DNA from: Saccopteryx bilineata
Taxonomy: Eukaryota > Chordata > Mammalia > Chiroptera > Emballonuridae
Direction: 5' to 3'
DNA: 64,000 bases
NCBI RefSeq assembly: GCF_036850765.1
Contig: NC_089495.1
Coordinates: forward strand, 119,993,033-120,057,032
Of this stretch, positions 1-12,437 are shown piece by piece; the stretch's first letter is position 1, and every line of letters starts with the position of its first letter. A model generated the notes under the pieces. That model saw only the letters and a program-made list of their open reading frames with translations. It had not been told where the DNA came from and did no database searches. Position numbers and translations under genes: made by a program.

Positions 1-81
1 TTATCATTTCATAATTTTTACTACTTCGTGAAATTTCTGCTACAGTGCCTTGCTTTACTTTAAAATCATATTTAAAATTTA

Positions 82-260
82 GCCTGAACTGTGGTGGCAC
101 AGTGGATAAAGCGTCAACCTGGAACGCTAAGGTCATCAGTTGGAAACCCTGGGCTTGCCTGGTCAAGGCACATACGAGAGTTGATGCTTCCTACTCCTCC
201 CTGCCTTCTCTCTCTCTTTTTCTGCCCCTCTCATCTCTAAAATGAACAAATGAAAACAAT
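82..260 (+). mobile_element. Short tRNA-derived SINE (GTGGCACAGTGGATAAAGCG type)
   Basis: The tRNA-like head contains the A-box-like stretch CAGTGGATAAAGCGTCAACC and a B-box region, then CCTGGTCAAGGCACAT, a CT-rich stretch and an A-rich end. Same family as 59,831-60,003. It lies in the FREM2 intron upstream of window exon 1. Confidence 0.75.
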
Positions 261-293
261 ACATTAAAATTCAAGAAATATGGACAGAAAATC

Positions 294-674
294 TTTTTTT
301 TTTTTTTTTTGGTACTTTTCTGAAGCTGGAAACAGGGAGAGACAGTCAGACAGACTCCCGCATGCGCCCGACCAGGATCCACCCAGTATGCCCACCAGGG
401 GGCGATGCTCTGCCCCTCCGGGGCGTCGCTCTGTTGCGACCAGAGCCACTCTAGCGCCTGGGGCAGAGGCCTAGGAGCCATCCCCAGCGCCCGGGCCATC
501 TTTGCTCCAATGGAGCCTTGGCTGCGGGAGGGGAAGAGAGAGACAGAGAGGAAGGAGAGGGGGAGGGGTGGAGAAGCAGATGGGCGCTTCTCTTGTGTGC
601 CCTGGCCAGGAATCGAACCCGGGACTTCCGCACACCAGGCCGGCGCTCTACCACTGAGCCAACCGGCCAGGGCC
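294..674 (-). mobile_element. Long Rhin-type SINE, antisense, with target duplication
   Basis: Poly-T start, then the reverse complement of the tail (TTTCTGAAGCTGGAAACAGG) and of a tRNA head (GAGCCAACCGGCCAGGGCC). The flanks carry the direct repeat CAGAAAATCTTTTTT (at about 285 and 675), marking an L1-driven insertion. This copy has a single GGGGGCGATGCTCTGCC block, unlike the subfamily with a doubled block. Confidence 0.85.
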
Positions 675-807
675 CAGAAAATCTTTTTTATAAGCCTTGA
701 TCACATAAAAATTAGTCTTTTGTTGTTATTTTTACGGAGCATTCTATTAAACTTTTTTGACTGAAAGAAACAGATTTACTCAAATCACTTCAAGTAATAA
801 AAGTGTC

Positions 808-1149
808 TTTTTTTCTTCTTCTTCTTTTCCAAGTGAGAGACAGACTCCTGCATGTGCCTGAGCGGAATCCACTCAGCAACCCCCATCGGGGGCCGATGCT
901 TTGCCCACCTGAGGCCATACTCATAACCAAGCTATTTTTAGCACCTGAGGTGGAAGCTCCATGGAGCCATCCTCAGTGATGCACTCGAACCAATTGAACC
1001 ATGGCTGTGGGAGGGGAAGAGAGGAAGTGAGGAGGGGGAGGGGTGGAGAAGCAGATGGGCAGTTCTCCTGTGTGCCCTGGCCAAAAATCGAACCCAAGAC
1101 ATCCACATGCCAGGCCAACACTCTACCACCTAGCCAACTGGCCAGGTCC
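808..1149 (-). mobile_element. Diverged long SINE, antisense
   Basis: Older relative of the long SINE. The CTTCTTCTTCTTTTCC A-tail remnant, CAGACTCCTGCATGTGCCTG and the head end TAGCCAACTGGCCAGG are recognisable but carry many substitutions. It resembles the copy at 40,898-41,276. Confidence 0.7.
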
Positions 1150-1817
1150 ATGAAAGCATCTTTTAAGAAGACACCTATCAATATAGGTTTGAAAACTATG
1201 ACAGTTGGATATTGGAAGCTTATTTAGGAGTTAAGGCAAATTTCGCAGCAAGGTGTTCTGGTCATCTTACAGCAGCACCTGTCCACAAGGCCCTCTCTTG
1301 TCATGAGACTTGACTTCTCCCTCTGCCTATGCCCAGGCTTCTGTGCCCCTGCCCACTGACAGCTTTGCTTTGTCACTGGCACCCACTTCAGTGCAGCCCA
1401 CAATGCTGCATAACCTCTAGGACCTGCTTCCTCTCAGGGTATCTGGAGAGCTTTCTTCCTACTATCAATTAGTTGACTTTTTCATGGCTTTTTTCCTTCA
1501 CAACCCCAAGACAGAGGTATCTATTTTCATCACCATTTGGAGAAAAAAATCAGAGCCCAACTATCTTGTGGATCACTAGCCAACCCAGGCTGGCCTGGGC
1601 TCAGGTACCCTCTCCTGGGATCATCAGAGATGGCCAAGGTGCCAGGGTCACATGGAGCAAACCACATAGGGCCTATCACTCTGCAGGGTCTCTGTGTGTG
1701 ACAATTTTATCATCATGAAGCCAAGGATTTGTTAGGCATCATGGCATTGTTCTGCATAGTAGAAGCACCAAACGTCAAACATTTCAATAATCATAGATAA
1801 TTATCTTTTCCCCCTAG
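1150..1817. other. FREM2: FREM2 intron, no recognised element
   Basis: About 670 bases of moderately GC intronic sequence up to the acceptor of window exon 1. Short open frames here have no family resemblance I can see. Confidence 0.5.
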
Positions 1818-1976
1818 GTGACCAAAGCCATTGTGTATATAGAAGAAATGAACAGCATGGCAGATGTCACATTTCCTTCTGTCCCTCAGATTGTGTCCTT
1901 ACTGGCATACGATGACACTTCCAGAGCTAAAGGCAGTGCTGGACCTGTGTCTGGCTATCCTGTCATCTGTGTCACA
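1818..1976 (+). CDS. FREM2: FREM2 window exon 1 (internal)
   Basis: This 159-nt exon (53 codons, phase 0 at both ends) follows a pyrimidine-rich acceptor ending CCCCTAG and precedes the donor GTGAGT. It begins [13 protein letters not shown] and ends GYPVICVT. It continues directly into the next exon as ...[13 protein letters not shown], a junction I recognise from mammalian FREM2. By position in the protein (about 820 residues from the C-terminus) it lies at or just after the last Calx-beta repeat, in the extracellular part. No lesion is seen. Confidence 0.9.
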
Positions 1977-2499
1977 GTGAGTGGGAAATTGTGAAATATT
2001 ACTTCAAATAATTATAGCTTAAGCAATATTGTATTGGCTTTGATAGAAAGAAATAATAGTGGGAAAATACTACAAGGTCTAAGCTTTGAACTTTGGAAAG
2101 GAAAATAGAATATTAATCAAATAAGGCTCCAATTTTTCTTCCTTTAGCCAACAAATGTTTATTAAACAATGTGTACATAGTGTGTTACCTCATGTTATCT
2201 CAGAGACTGCCACTGATAAAAACAAAAATAAAAGTTGAACTCTGCACTCAAAGAATTAAAAAATTAAAAAGAGAAAAACATATGAGAATTGGTGACTATA
2301 AGACAGGATGTAGACATTATCACGGGAATATCGCAGTTTCATGAGTACAGGAAGGCTTAGGGTGGTCATATGGCATTCCAATAGTTTAAGAGAAGAGTCA
2401 AATTAGAGAAAGTTATTCCAGGAAGAAGTGATCACATCACAAGCTACATCTAGAAGAATAGCATAAAAAATCCCAGCATATTATCATTGCACTTTTATT

Positions 2500-2636
2500 T
2501 GTCTGCTCCTGACTCTGAATTATAAGCTCCTTGTGAGCAAACACTGGGACTTATTAATTCTTATATCAGAATAGTCCTGGTATAATGCCCTACATAAAAA
2601 TAGGTTAAAAAATAAATGTTTATTGAATTAATAAGG
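2500..2636 (+). repeat. Ancient L2/MIR-like fragment
   Basis: The pattern TAAGCTCCTTGTGAGCAAAC ... AATAAATGTTTATTGAATTA is typical of the 3' end of old mammalian L2/MIR elements. It is strongly diverged. The rest of this intron (1,977-3,055) is unassigned apart from a purine-rich tract at about 2,900-2,975. Confidence 0.45.
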
Positions 2637-3055
2637 CAAAAATAATAATTTTGTGCCAAGTTATAGAGGTCTTTAAATGTTATGTGATGAAATGTGGGCT
2701 TTGTTGAGGATCAGTTCTTTCAAGGAAGAATGGCCTGAGGGGAGAGGGTGTGCTGAAGAGTTACCATGGCAGCAGTGTGTCCCTTGCCTGGAAAGGCCCT
2801 GAATTGGGGAAGTGGTGCTGGGAATAGGAAGAGAGAAATTTACAAAGCATTGCAAAAGAAGAATCAACCAAGGTCACAAACTCCCGGATGTGGGACAAGA
2901 TGAGAGAAAGGAGGGGAGAAGGAAGGAGAGGTGGAGGAAGGGCCAGAGAGAAGAGGGAAGGAAGATTCCCTCTCTCGTCATGATATGGGCAACTCCAATG
3001 AAACAAGGAACACTTTTTCTGTATCACACTAGAGGTGGGAACATCCCGTGGCTGT

Positions 3056-3469
3056 TTTTTGTTGTTGTTGTTGTTGGTTTTTTTTGCATTTTTCTGAAGC
3101 TGGAAACAGGGAGAGACAGTCAGACAGATTCCCGCATGCGCCCGACCGGGATCCACCCGGCACGCCCACCATGGGTCAATGCTCTGCCCACCAGGGGGCG
3201 ATGCTCTGCCCATCCTGGGCGTCGCCATGTTGCGACCAGAGCCACTCTAGCGCCTGAGGTAGAGGCCACAGAGCCATCCCCAGCGCCCGGGCCATCTTTG
3301 CTCCAATGGAGCCTTGGCTGCGGGAGGGGAAGAGAGAGACAGAGAGGAAGGTGCGGCGGAGGGGTGGAGAAGCAAATGGGCGCTTCTCCTGTATGCCCTG
3401 GCCGGGAATCAAACCCGGGTCCTCCGCACGCTAGGCCGACGCTCTACCGCTGAGCCAACCGGCCAGGGC
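3056..3469 (-). mobile_element. Long Rhin-type SINE, antisense, doubled-block subfamily
   Basis: Tail-to-head reverse complement of the long SINE, bounded by the direct repeat CCGTGGCTGTTT (about 3,047 and 3,470). It contains two tandem copies of the CTCTGCCCACC(A) block, as do the copies at 19,751, 33,586 and 37,773. It ends 190 nt before FREM2 window exon 2. Confidence 0.85.
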
Positions 3470-3661
3470 CCCGTGGCTGTTTGACATGCAAGGTTAGAGT
3501 TCATAAAGGCAGTCGTGGCTAGAAGTAAACATTTGAGGGTTGCATGAATAGTGTGGAGAAATGGGCAAGAGGCATCAGTGAAAGCACAGTGACAGAACTC
3601 GAGAGAGATCATTTACACATTGTCCTTGCTGTGGCCCTAACGTAGGTCTCTGTTTCCATAG

Positions 3662-3965
3662 GCTTGCAACCCTAAATATTCAGACTATGACAAAACGGGC
3701 TCTCTCTGTGTGAGTGAGAACATCAATGACACTCTGACCCTGTACCGATGGCTGATTAGTGCGCCCACAGGCACTGACGGTGTAGCCAGCCCCATGAGGG
3801 AAGTGGACGTTGACACCTATTTCACGTCATCCAGGAGGATCACTTTAGACTCCGTGTACTTCCAGCCTGGCTCCCGCGTGCAATGCGCAGCACGCGCTGT
3901 GAACGCCGAGGGAGATGAAGGCCTGGAGCTGATGAGTCCTATTGTAACCATCAGCAGAGAAGAAG
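3662..3965 (+). CDS. FREM2: FREM2 window exon 2 (internal)
   Basis: This 304-nt exon starts in phase 0 after TTTCCATAG and ends with one base of a split Gly codon before GTAACT. It encodes [16 protein letters not shown] and then an extracellular segment with the tracts [22 protein letters not shown] and [12 protein letters not shown]. The cysteines are kept. An in-frame ATG occurs inside the exon, but the frame is open through the upstream junction, so this is not a start site. Confidence 0.93.
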
Positions 3966-5844
3966 GTAACTCATTTGCTGTTTTCACAGGAAGACCATGG
4001 GGCCACCCTGGAATAGGATAGAAGTCTAATTTTTGGTGGTTAATTCCTTCCAGTGCCCTGGGTATTGCATAATGTACTATAAGTACTTAAACATGATCAT
4101 CCATTTTTTAAAATAAGTATTTGTTTGTTCCACATTTTAAAATCACTGATTATTATATGCCAGAGATTTTGCTGACATATAAATGGTTTATGTTTATAAT
4201 AATTAATAAATAAATAAATAAGGCAAGACTACTGTCCTCAAGGGATTTATACTCAAGTTGAGGACACAAAGTTTAATGTGGACAGGGCACAGAAATGCAA
4301 AAGCCTTGGTGATTTGTTCTGCCTGGAGTGGGTCAGGAAATGTTATATTAAAGAAGGGATGCTTAATCCAAATCTAGAAAATCACGGAGAAAAAAAGCAT
4401 GAGTAATTACTCATAGAAGCATGAAAAACACATGAACTGTTTGGGGAACTACAAGCAGAGATGTGGAAGCCATGGGGGAGGGACAGGTGAGAGGCTGGGG
4501 GCTGAGGAAGTCAGCTCACAAACGAGGCCAGGGCACTCCAGGTGCCTGGTACAGGAGTGGCAGTTCGCTGGGGACAGAAGAGGAAGGACTATGCAGGTAG
4601 AGAGGTATGTCCAGTGCCCGGGCCCTGTTATTACAAAGGAGGTAGTGTTCAGGGGCTGGGGCCTGACACATTGGGGATGGGGAATAGGACATGGTTAAAG
4701 ATAACAGTGAAAAAGACAGTAAATCCACTTTATAAGCCAATTCTTCACTCTGCAGAAAAACTTCTAAATTTTTTAAATAGCTGTCTATTTAGAAGATTAT
4801 ATTTCTAAAACTCCTATTTGCATACAATACTTGGGACATATTCCAACTGCATAAAGAAATGTTATGTGTACCACCATTATATAGTAAGGATCAATATTTA
4901 TTGATATCATTTATATTAAACATGCTCTTTTATTAGGATTAAAATATGTGGTTTTTAAGTTCTCTTAAAACCAAACTATTTAGTTGGTATCCAAAAGAAA
5001 TTAAACAACGTCTTGACATGAGTCCTCCCGTTAATAAAACAGATAGCCCAAGTGCTGAGGTCTGCCTCTGGTTTCATTCTTATCCAAATAAATACCTATA
5101 TCCCCAAATTTGTAAAAATAGAAAGTAAATTATATATTCTTACATGTCTTGAAATTGTAATTTAGTATCCTTTTCTCTCCATGATACTAAAATGAAAACA
5201 TCAAAATTCCCTTAAAGCAAATATTGGAGGAAGATTTTCATGTCAAAATTCTTAAGGATCACAGAAAGAGAGAGAGAAAGAGATAATGATATATAATTTA
5301 TGAAAAACATACTGCGAGAAATTGCATATATAGAGAGAAAGCAATACATTTTGCTCTTGGATTCCAAAGAGACTTTAGCTCTTATTTTAAAAATGAGTGC
5401 TTTTTTAGTTTTATTGGCTTATAGGGTAATGTTTATTTTATAACTAGTGATAACTATATTATTATCAAATTCATTTAAACTACACTTACCTTTTTGCTAT
5501 TGACTTTCAGTCATTCGTACTCTGTCTGTTCATACTTTATATTAAAATGATTTTGTGAACAGTCTCATGACCTAGAATGTTCAGCACATATTAAACCACT
5601 TTGAACACCACTATTTTTTTCAAACTTTATTAAACACCCAAAATGTTGAAAAGTAGCCACTAAACTGTTTGGTGTGATTCCCTCTCACACCTGGGTCTTC
5701 TGCACCCTTAGGCTGTCTGCTCTCAGTAGTGCTTCAGTCCAGAGAGGATATTAAAGTGCATAGAAAAATAATAGTACCTATTTTTAAAATAGTCTTTAGG
5801 TGTTGTCTGTCATCTACTTTTAGCATGAATATGTTCAATTTTAG
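3966..5844. other. FREM2: FREM2 intron, AT-rich, no clear element
   Basis: AT-rich intron with a short (AATA)n tract near 4,200 and a small (GA)n tract near 5,265. No SINE, L1 or exon is recognised. Confidence 0.5.
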
Positions 5845-5976
5845 GTCTTTGTCAGCCTCGGGTGCCAGGGACAGTGGGAGCGGAGCCGTTCTCAGCTAAA
5901 TTGCGCTACATGGGCCCCGAGGACCCAGAGTACATGAACCTTATCAAGCTCACAGTCATGATGCCACACACAGACG
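5845..5976 (+). CDS. FREM2: FREM2 window exon 3 (internal)
   Basis: This 132-nt exon has phase 1 in and phase 1 out, with acceptor ATTTTAG and donor GTAGGT. It completes the Gly codon from the previous exon and reads [18 protein letters not shown]..., then [18 protein letters not shown]. Ectodomain sequence. It is a symmetrical exon, so skipping it would keep the frame. No stop is seen. Confidence 0.92.
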
Positions 5977-7119
5977 GTAGGTGGCTTGGCTAAACAAATC
6001 GTGAAAGTAATTCCAGCTTCTCATTACTATCGATAGTTTCTATTACTGACTTATTCCAAGTAACCGTGAAGGCAGTGAGTGCTCAGTTTGCAACTTGACT
6101 TTTCAGTCTTTCTGCTTCTTTCAAATGTTTTCACCTTCTTTCTGCCCAGTTTTTTTTTTTACTTGACAGTGTAAGCATTCTCTAAAATTAGGAAAATTTA
6201 ACACACATCCAAACACAATAACGCAATGAGTGAAACATTGCTTAACAGGTTAGCTTTTTATGAAATAGCACACGTGTGTCTTGAAAATTTTGGAACTTGG
6301 ACTTAGAGTGAAGCATTTTGATATCTCAGTGCTCACCTGCAACAAGTATTTGCTATTTCATAGCTGTAGTTTATGAAATCCTTCCCAATACTTACCGCAA
6401 TAATGAAGACACTTCCTAGGTAGTAAAATAGAACTTAAAATGCAACTATTATAGTTTGTGTTTTATTTTCTCTGGTTAAGGAAGTGTGGCCAGAATTTGT
6501 GAGTCAATAACTTTACCCACACTTACAAACATTTCCTCATATACAGAAGACATTTCCAAGTTGTATTCCACTCAATTGTACTTTATACCTGAAGTAAGTT
6601 GTTAATTATTACTTGGTTGTTAGTTATATATTAAGTGGCTAACAGAGAGGAAATGTTAGGTACCATCAGGAACTGCAAGGTGGAATCTACCTCCCTCATA
6701 AAAAGCCTTTTCTGTTTTTTAATACCAGAATCTGTGTTGAGGAGGGGATTAGGTTGACAGGAATCTGAAGCTCTGTACAGCATACACTGGACCCCTCTAC
6801 TGTATAGATTCACTTTGGACATGTGACTCAGGGGTGCAAAGGGCTAAGGAGAAACCCATCAGGCAAAAACAGACCTACAGCAGTGCGAGAACAAGGGTGG
6901 AAGAGTCAAGTAATATCTTAGCATTGCTATGAAAATAGCTTTAATGTTATAAATCTCCTGAAAAATTCCCAGGACCCCCAGGGGCCCTTGGCACCACTTG
7001 GATAATCACTGCTCTGCAGTATTTTATAAGACTAGTCTTCTCAAGAGACAAAGGACTTATAATGTTCTAAGCCCTTTGCTGTTCACAAGAGTGGTAATGC
7101 TGATTACAATTCCTCACAG
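5977..7119. other. FREM2: FREM2 intron, nothing recognised
   Basis: About 1.1 kb of AT-rich single-copy-looking intron between window exons 3 and 4. I see no repeat family or open frame of interest. Confidence 0.5.
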
Positions 7120-7451
7120 GCATGCTCCCTGTGATCTCCACTAAAGAACTGTCCAACTTTGAACTTACCCTCAGTCCCGATGGCACAAGAATTGGGAACC
7201 ACAAGTGCTCGAATCTCCTGGACTATACTGAAGTAAAAACCCATCATGGCTTTTTAACTGATGATACAAAAAATCCAGAAATAGTTGGAGAGACGTATCC
7301 TTACCAGTACAGCTCATCCATCAGAGGGTCCAGCACCTTACGATTCTACCGAAACTTGAACTTGGAAGCCTGTTTGTGGGAGTTTGTCAGCTACTATGAC
7401 ATGTCAGAGCTTCTCACTGCCTGTGGAGGCACTGTTGGAACAGATGGACAG
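7120..7451 (+). CDS. FREM2: FREM2 window exon 4 (internal)
   Basis: This 332-nt exon runs from acceptor CCTCACAG to donor GTATGA. It completes ...HTDG and continues [18 protein letters not shown], then [37 protein letters not shown] and [19 protein letters not shown], ending GTDGQ. It is the most strongly conserved-looking block of the window and contains three cysteines. It ends in phase 0, and the next exon starts VLNLVQ. Confidence 0.94.
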
Positions 7452-7835
7452 GTATGAATTGTTAACCTCTGAACCTTAGTCATTGGTAAACCAGTTGGTT
7501 TGTTCAGTTACAAAGATTTGGACTAAATCCCAACTCCTGTCTTCCATCTTGGTGATTTAGGTCACTAGGTACAAGAAGGACCAATAAGGGGCATGGGTGG
7601 TGTGAAAATCCATGTCTATTTCTGGAACAGTGTGCCAAAATACATGTATTTTTCTTTAGCAATGCTTTGAATCTGCTTGATATAAAAATCAAAATGCTGA
7701 TTAGTCTTTAAAGTATACATTCTCCAGCAGCACTTTTCTCTATTTTACATATACAACCCTGTGAAAACCCTACAGTTTCCTGCTTAGCCTTTATTCTGTT
7801 ATGTCTGTCCACTTCTTTAGGGTATCAAGAGTTTT

Positions 7836-8206
7836 TTCCTTTTTTAATTTATTTTTTATTCAATGAGAGGAGGAGAGGCAGAGACAGACTCCCACATGCA
7901 CCCCAGCCGGGATCCACCTGGCAAGCCCACTAGGGGCAATGCTCTGCCCATCTGGAGTTTGCTCTGTTGCTCAGCAACTGAGCCTTTCTTAGTGTCTGAG
8001 GCTGAGGCCATGGAACCATCCTCAGCATGGGGAGCCAACTCGCTCTAATCGAACTATGGTTGCAGGAGAGGAAGAGAGAGAGAGAAGCGAGAAGGGAAGG
8101 GGTAGAAAAGCAGATGGGCGCCTCCCTGTGCGCCCTGACTGAGAATCAGACCCGGGACATCCACACACCAGACAACGCCCTACCACTGAACCAACCGACC
8201 AGGGCC
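7836..8206 (-). mobile_element. Diverged long SINE, antisense
   Basis: TTTATTTTTTATT tail, CAGACTCCCACATGCACCCC and the head remnant CCAACCGACCAGGGCC show an old copy of the long tRNA SINE in the intron after window exon 4. Confidence 0.7.
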
Positions 8207-8732
8207 CCAAGTGCATTTTCAATGCAAATCCTGCCCTCTACTGTGTTCACCTCTCTGGCCAAATCTTAACCATAAAATGCTCAGCTAACCTTACTGTCCT
8301 TTCCTGGGTTTTATATTTATTACAGTTTCTCTATTTGATTTTTTAAGTTCAGTATTTTTCCTTCTTCCCATGACCACTGCTAGCGAGAAAATCCATTGTG
8401 ATGACTGCAGTTAGTTGAGCCACCTAAGGTTCTCCCGTGTTAGGTGAAAACGGGCAACTTGCAGGTTTCAGGAAGTTTTGTCTGCCTGAGAGACTAAAGT
8501 TACATGACACTAGGAACAAACGAATGTGCAGTTAAAAATTATCTAAGCATCCCGTTATTAACCAGTTTGTGTTATTTTCTTAAGTAGTGTGGCCAGCTTA
8601 TTGTATGAATTTCTTCTGAAAAGATTGTTCTGCATTTGCATCATTGAAAATAAATTTAATAGCATAACCATGATGATCAACATCAGAGAGATGACTAGAT
8701 TCAAAGAAAAACATTAAAATCTCAGTACCTTG

Positions 8733-8998
8733 GGGCCCTGGTCGGGTGGCCTTATGGATAGAGTGCCCTCCCGGCACACAGCGGTTGTGGGTTCGACACC
8801 TCCTCAACCAGGGCACCTAGGAGAAGCAACCAATGAGAGCACAGCTAAGTGAAACAACAAATTGATGATTCTCTCTCTCTCTCTCCCTTCCCCTCTTTTT
8901 TCTCTTTCCTCCCCTCCCCTCTCCCTTCCCCTCTCTTTCTCTCTTTCTTTCTTTCTTTCCTCTCTCTCTCTCCCCCTGTCAAATCAATGGAAAAAATT
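8733..8998 (+). mobile_element. VES-like tRNA SINE with CT-rich tail
   Basis: Head GCCCTGGTCGGGTGGCCTTA with GGTTGTGGGTTCGACACC as the B-box region, then CCAGGGCACCTAGGAGAAGC and a long CT-rich run (8,873-8,975). Related to the type at 38,343 and 62,597. Confidence 0.7.
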
Positions 8999-9302
8999 AT
9001 TTTAATTTTAATTTAATTTAGAATTTTAAATTCTAAAGCCTCAGTGTAAATGGCCAAAAAATCTAATAAAGTGTGTTGCTTAATCTCTTAGAGTGAAACT
9101 CAGAGAAGGCTGTCTCATTTCCTCTACTTTCTTCCTTGTACTTAAACTTGTTCCCTAGCTATTGAAGATCTTCTACATTCTGTCCCCTGCCCCCTTCCCC
9201 CTGCCCCCTGTCCCCTGTTCCCCACCACCCACCACGCACCTCACAGCCCTTTTTCAAATAGAGGTGAAGGAGGAGAAAATATACATTAAGATAGAAGAAA
9301 TC

Positions 9303-9640
9303 AGCCTGACCAGGCTGTGGTGCAATGGATAGAGCATCGGATTAGGACGCAGAGGACCCAGGTTCGAGACCCCGAGGTTGCCAGCTTGAGCACAGGTTCA
9401 TCTGGTTTGAGCAAAGCTCACCAGCTTGAACCCAAGGTCACTGGCTCGAGCAACGGGTCACTCGGTATGCTGTAGTCCCCCCAGTCAAGGCACATATGAG
9501 AAATCAATCAATGAAGAACTAAGGTGCAGCAACAAAGAATTGATGTTTCTCATCTCTCTCCCTTTCTGTCTGTCTGTCCCTATCTGTCCCTCTCTTTGAC
9601 TCTCTGTCTCTGCCACACACACACACACACACACACAAAG
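9303..9640 (+). mobile_element. Bipartite SINE (GCCTGACCAGG...TGCAATGGATAG type)
   Basis: The tRNA-like head is followed by repeats of CCAGCTTGAG/CTGGCTCGAG, then CAAGGCACATATGAGAAATC, a CTGTCTGTC tract and a (CA)n run at 9,613-9,638. This is the second abundant SINE type in the window. Confidence 0.8.
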
Positions 9641-9756
9641 ATAGAAGAAATCAAATTTTTTGAGATATTTTTCTTATTTTTCACCATTAATTTTAGGTTC
9701 AAGAGAAGAAGAAAAAAAATAGCACTAGCAATAACAATAATGATGGTGATAACAAT

Positions 9757-9925
9757 TATTTAATGTTTACTATGCACCTGCCCTTCTAAGTACTTTATAT
9801 ACTGTCACTAATTGTGTCTTCACCACAACACCTTGAGACAAGTACTGATCTTGTCCCTTTTTTAGAGATGAGAAAGCTGAAGCAAAGGGAATCCAAATGG
9901 CTTGCTTGGGCGAGTCTCTTGTAAC
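9757..9925 (+). repeat. MIR-like fragment
   Basis: The run TTTACTATGCACCTGCCCTT ... TAAGTACTTTATATACTGTC ... TTTTTAGAGATGAGAAAGCT ... matches the standard MIR core layout in strongly diverged form. Confidence 0.55.
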
Positions 9926-10324
9926 ACTATGCTCTTCACCAGAGTGTGGTATTTATCTGAACATTTAAGCCAATTAAACTGTCATTTGACTGGGTGAATA
10001 TGAGGAAGACATATGGTTAACAGATGTGACTGCAAAAAAAGGACCTATGACCCTTTTCCCCTGTTCTGGGCTCAGCAATGCTGCCCAACCGCTTATCTTA
10101 AGGATTCCTGCTACCTATCCTCTGTTGCGAAGGAAGGTAGTACAGTGACAACTACTCAATTGCTTCCAAATTTAGTGCTGTAAATGCTGTTATTTCTTTT
10201 CCTCGATGATCATTCAAAATCTTCCACTAGTGAAAGGAAGAAAATGGCTTGTACAAAATCAGGTTCACATGTAGTTGGCAATGCTGACTGAATCGTGTTG
10301 ATAAATATCATTTCATTGTTTTAG

Positions 10325-10517
10325 GTCCTAAACCTAGTGCAGTCCTACGTGACTCTCCGAGTCCCTCTGTATGTTTCCTACGTGTTCCATTCCCCCGTTG
10401 GAGCAGGAGGTTGGCAGCACTTCGACCTGAAGTCGGAGCTCCGTCTAACTTTTGTGTATGACACTGCCATCTTGTGGAACGAAGGAATCGGCAGTCCACC
10501 CGAAGCCGAACTCCAAG
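10325..10517 (+). CDS. FREM2: FREM2 window exon 5 (internal)
   Basis: This 193-nt exon lies between TTGTTTTAG and GTGGGT. It encodes [20 protein letters not shown], then [18 protein letters not shown] and [20 protein letters not shown], ending with one base of a Gly codon. The following intron is the longest complete intron here (about 7 kb) and holds the antisense L1 at 10,926-16,818. Confidence 0.94.
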
Positions 10518-12437
10518 GTGGGTTCCTCCAGACTTGGGGGAAATGTACCTATTTGAATTACAGAAGATGAATTTTTACAGTCACTAAAAGTAATCGAAAC
10601 AATTTTTTATAGTCAGCATTTTCAGATTATTTTATTTTTATCTTTAAAAAAACCCTTTATTTTAAACTAAATCATGTCAGTGCCTCAAGTTTTGTGCAAT
10701 ACATGAAGATTAAATATAATATCTATGTTTCATGGATACTTAACTCTCATAGTCCATTTGAGGTGATTAATTGTGTGTTACACAGCACAGTCTAACTATT
10801 TCCCTCGATTCTATAAAATGGATAGAGGATGTTCCAGGTGAACATAAAGAATTAACCCAAGAAAAAAAACTCATCCACATCTTTGTTTCTGCAAATGGGA
10901 GGTGTGTTTTAACATACTGGATTCCTTTTTTTTTTTTTTTTTTTTTTTTTTAGTTTTACTAGGGTGACAACAATAAATCAGGGTACATATGTTCAAAGAA
11001 AACATATCCAGGTTATTTGTCGATCGATTATGTTGCATACCCATCACCCAAAGTCAGATTGTCCTCCGTCACCTTCTATCTGGTTTTCTTTGTGCCCCTC
11101 CCCCTCCCCCTTCCTCTTCCCCACCCCCCGTAACCACCACACTCTTGTCAATGTCTCTTAGTCTCATTTTTATGTCCTACCTACATATGGAATAATGCAG
11201 TTCTTGGTTTTTTCTGATTTACTTATTTCACTCCGTATTAATGTTATCAAGATCCCACCATTTTGTTGTAAATGATCCGATGTCATCATTTCTTATGGCT
11301 GAGTAGTATTCCATAGTGTATATGTGCCACATCTTCTTTATCCAGTCTTCTATTGAAGGGCTTTTTGGTTGTTTCCATGTCTTGGCCACTGTGAACAATG
11401 CTACAATGAACATGGGGCTGCATGTGTCTTTACATATCAATGTTTCTGAGTTTTGGGGGTATATACCCAGTAGAGGGATTCCTGGGTCATAAGGTAGTTC
11501 TATTTTCAGTTTTCTGAGGAACCACTATACTTTCTTCCATAATGGTTGTACTACTTTACATTCCCACCAACAGTGAATGAGGGTTCCTTTTTCTCCACAG
11601 CCTCTCCAACATTTGCTATTACCTGTCTTGTTGATAATAGCTAATTTAACAGGTGTGAGGTGGTATCTCATTGCAGTTTTGATTTGCATTTTTCTAATAA
11701 CTAATGAAGCTGAGCATCTTTTCATATATCTGTTGGCCATTTGTATTTCTTCCTGGGAGAAGTGTCTGTTCATGTCCTCTTCCCATTTTTTTATTGGATT
11801 GTTTGTTTGTTTGTTTGTTGTTGAGTTTTATGAGTTCTTTGTATATTTTGGATATTAGTCCCTTATCTGAGGTGTTGTTTGAAAATATCATTTCCCATAG
11901 AGCTGGCTGGCTGTTTATTTTGTTGTCAGTTTCTTTTGCTGAGCAAAAACTTCTTACTCTGATTTAGTCCCATTCATTTATTTTTGCCTTCACTTCCCTT
12001 GCCTTTGGAGTCAATTTCATAAAATGCTCTTTAAAACCAAGGTCCATGATTTTAGTACCTATGACTTCTTCTATGTACTTTATTGTTTCAGGTCTTATAT
12101 TTAGGTCTTTGATCCATTTTGAATTAATTTTAATACAAGGGAACAAACTGTAGTCGAGTTTCATTCTTTTGCATATAGCTTTCCAATTTTCCCAGCACCA
12201 TTTGTTGAAGAGGCTTTCTTTTCTCCATTGTGTATTGTTGGCCCCTTTATCAAAAATTATTTGACCATATATATGTGGTTTTATTTCTGGACCTTCTATT
12301 CTGTTCCATTGGACTGGGTGTCTATTTTTCTGCCAATACCATGCTGTTTTGATTGTTGTGGCTCTATAATATAGTTTGAACTTAGGTATTGTAATGCCCC
12401 CAGCTTCATTCTTTTTCTTTAGGATTGCTTTGGCTAT

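Noticed and set aside
2812..3453. 213-residue open frame
   Set aside because: It runs from a polypurine intron tract into an antisense SINE; the sequence repeats at every copy of that SINE and is not a gene.
1818..3965. Calx-beta domains in the first two FREM2 exons here
   Set aside because: By distance from the C-terminus (about 820 residues) these exons lie at or after the end of the Calx-beta array, and I could not see a clear Calx-beta pattern.
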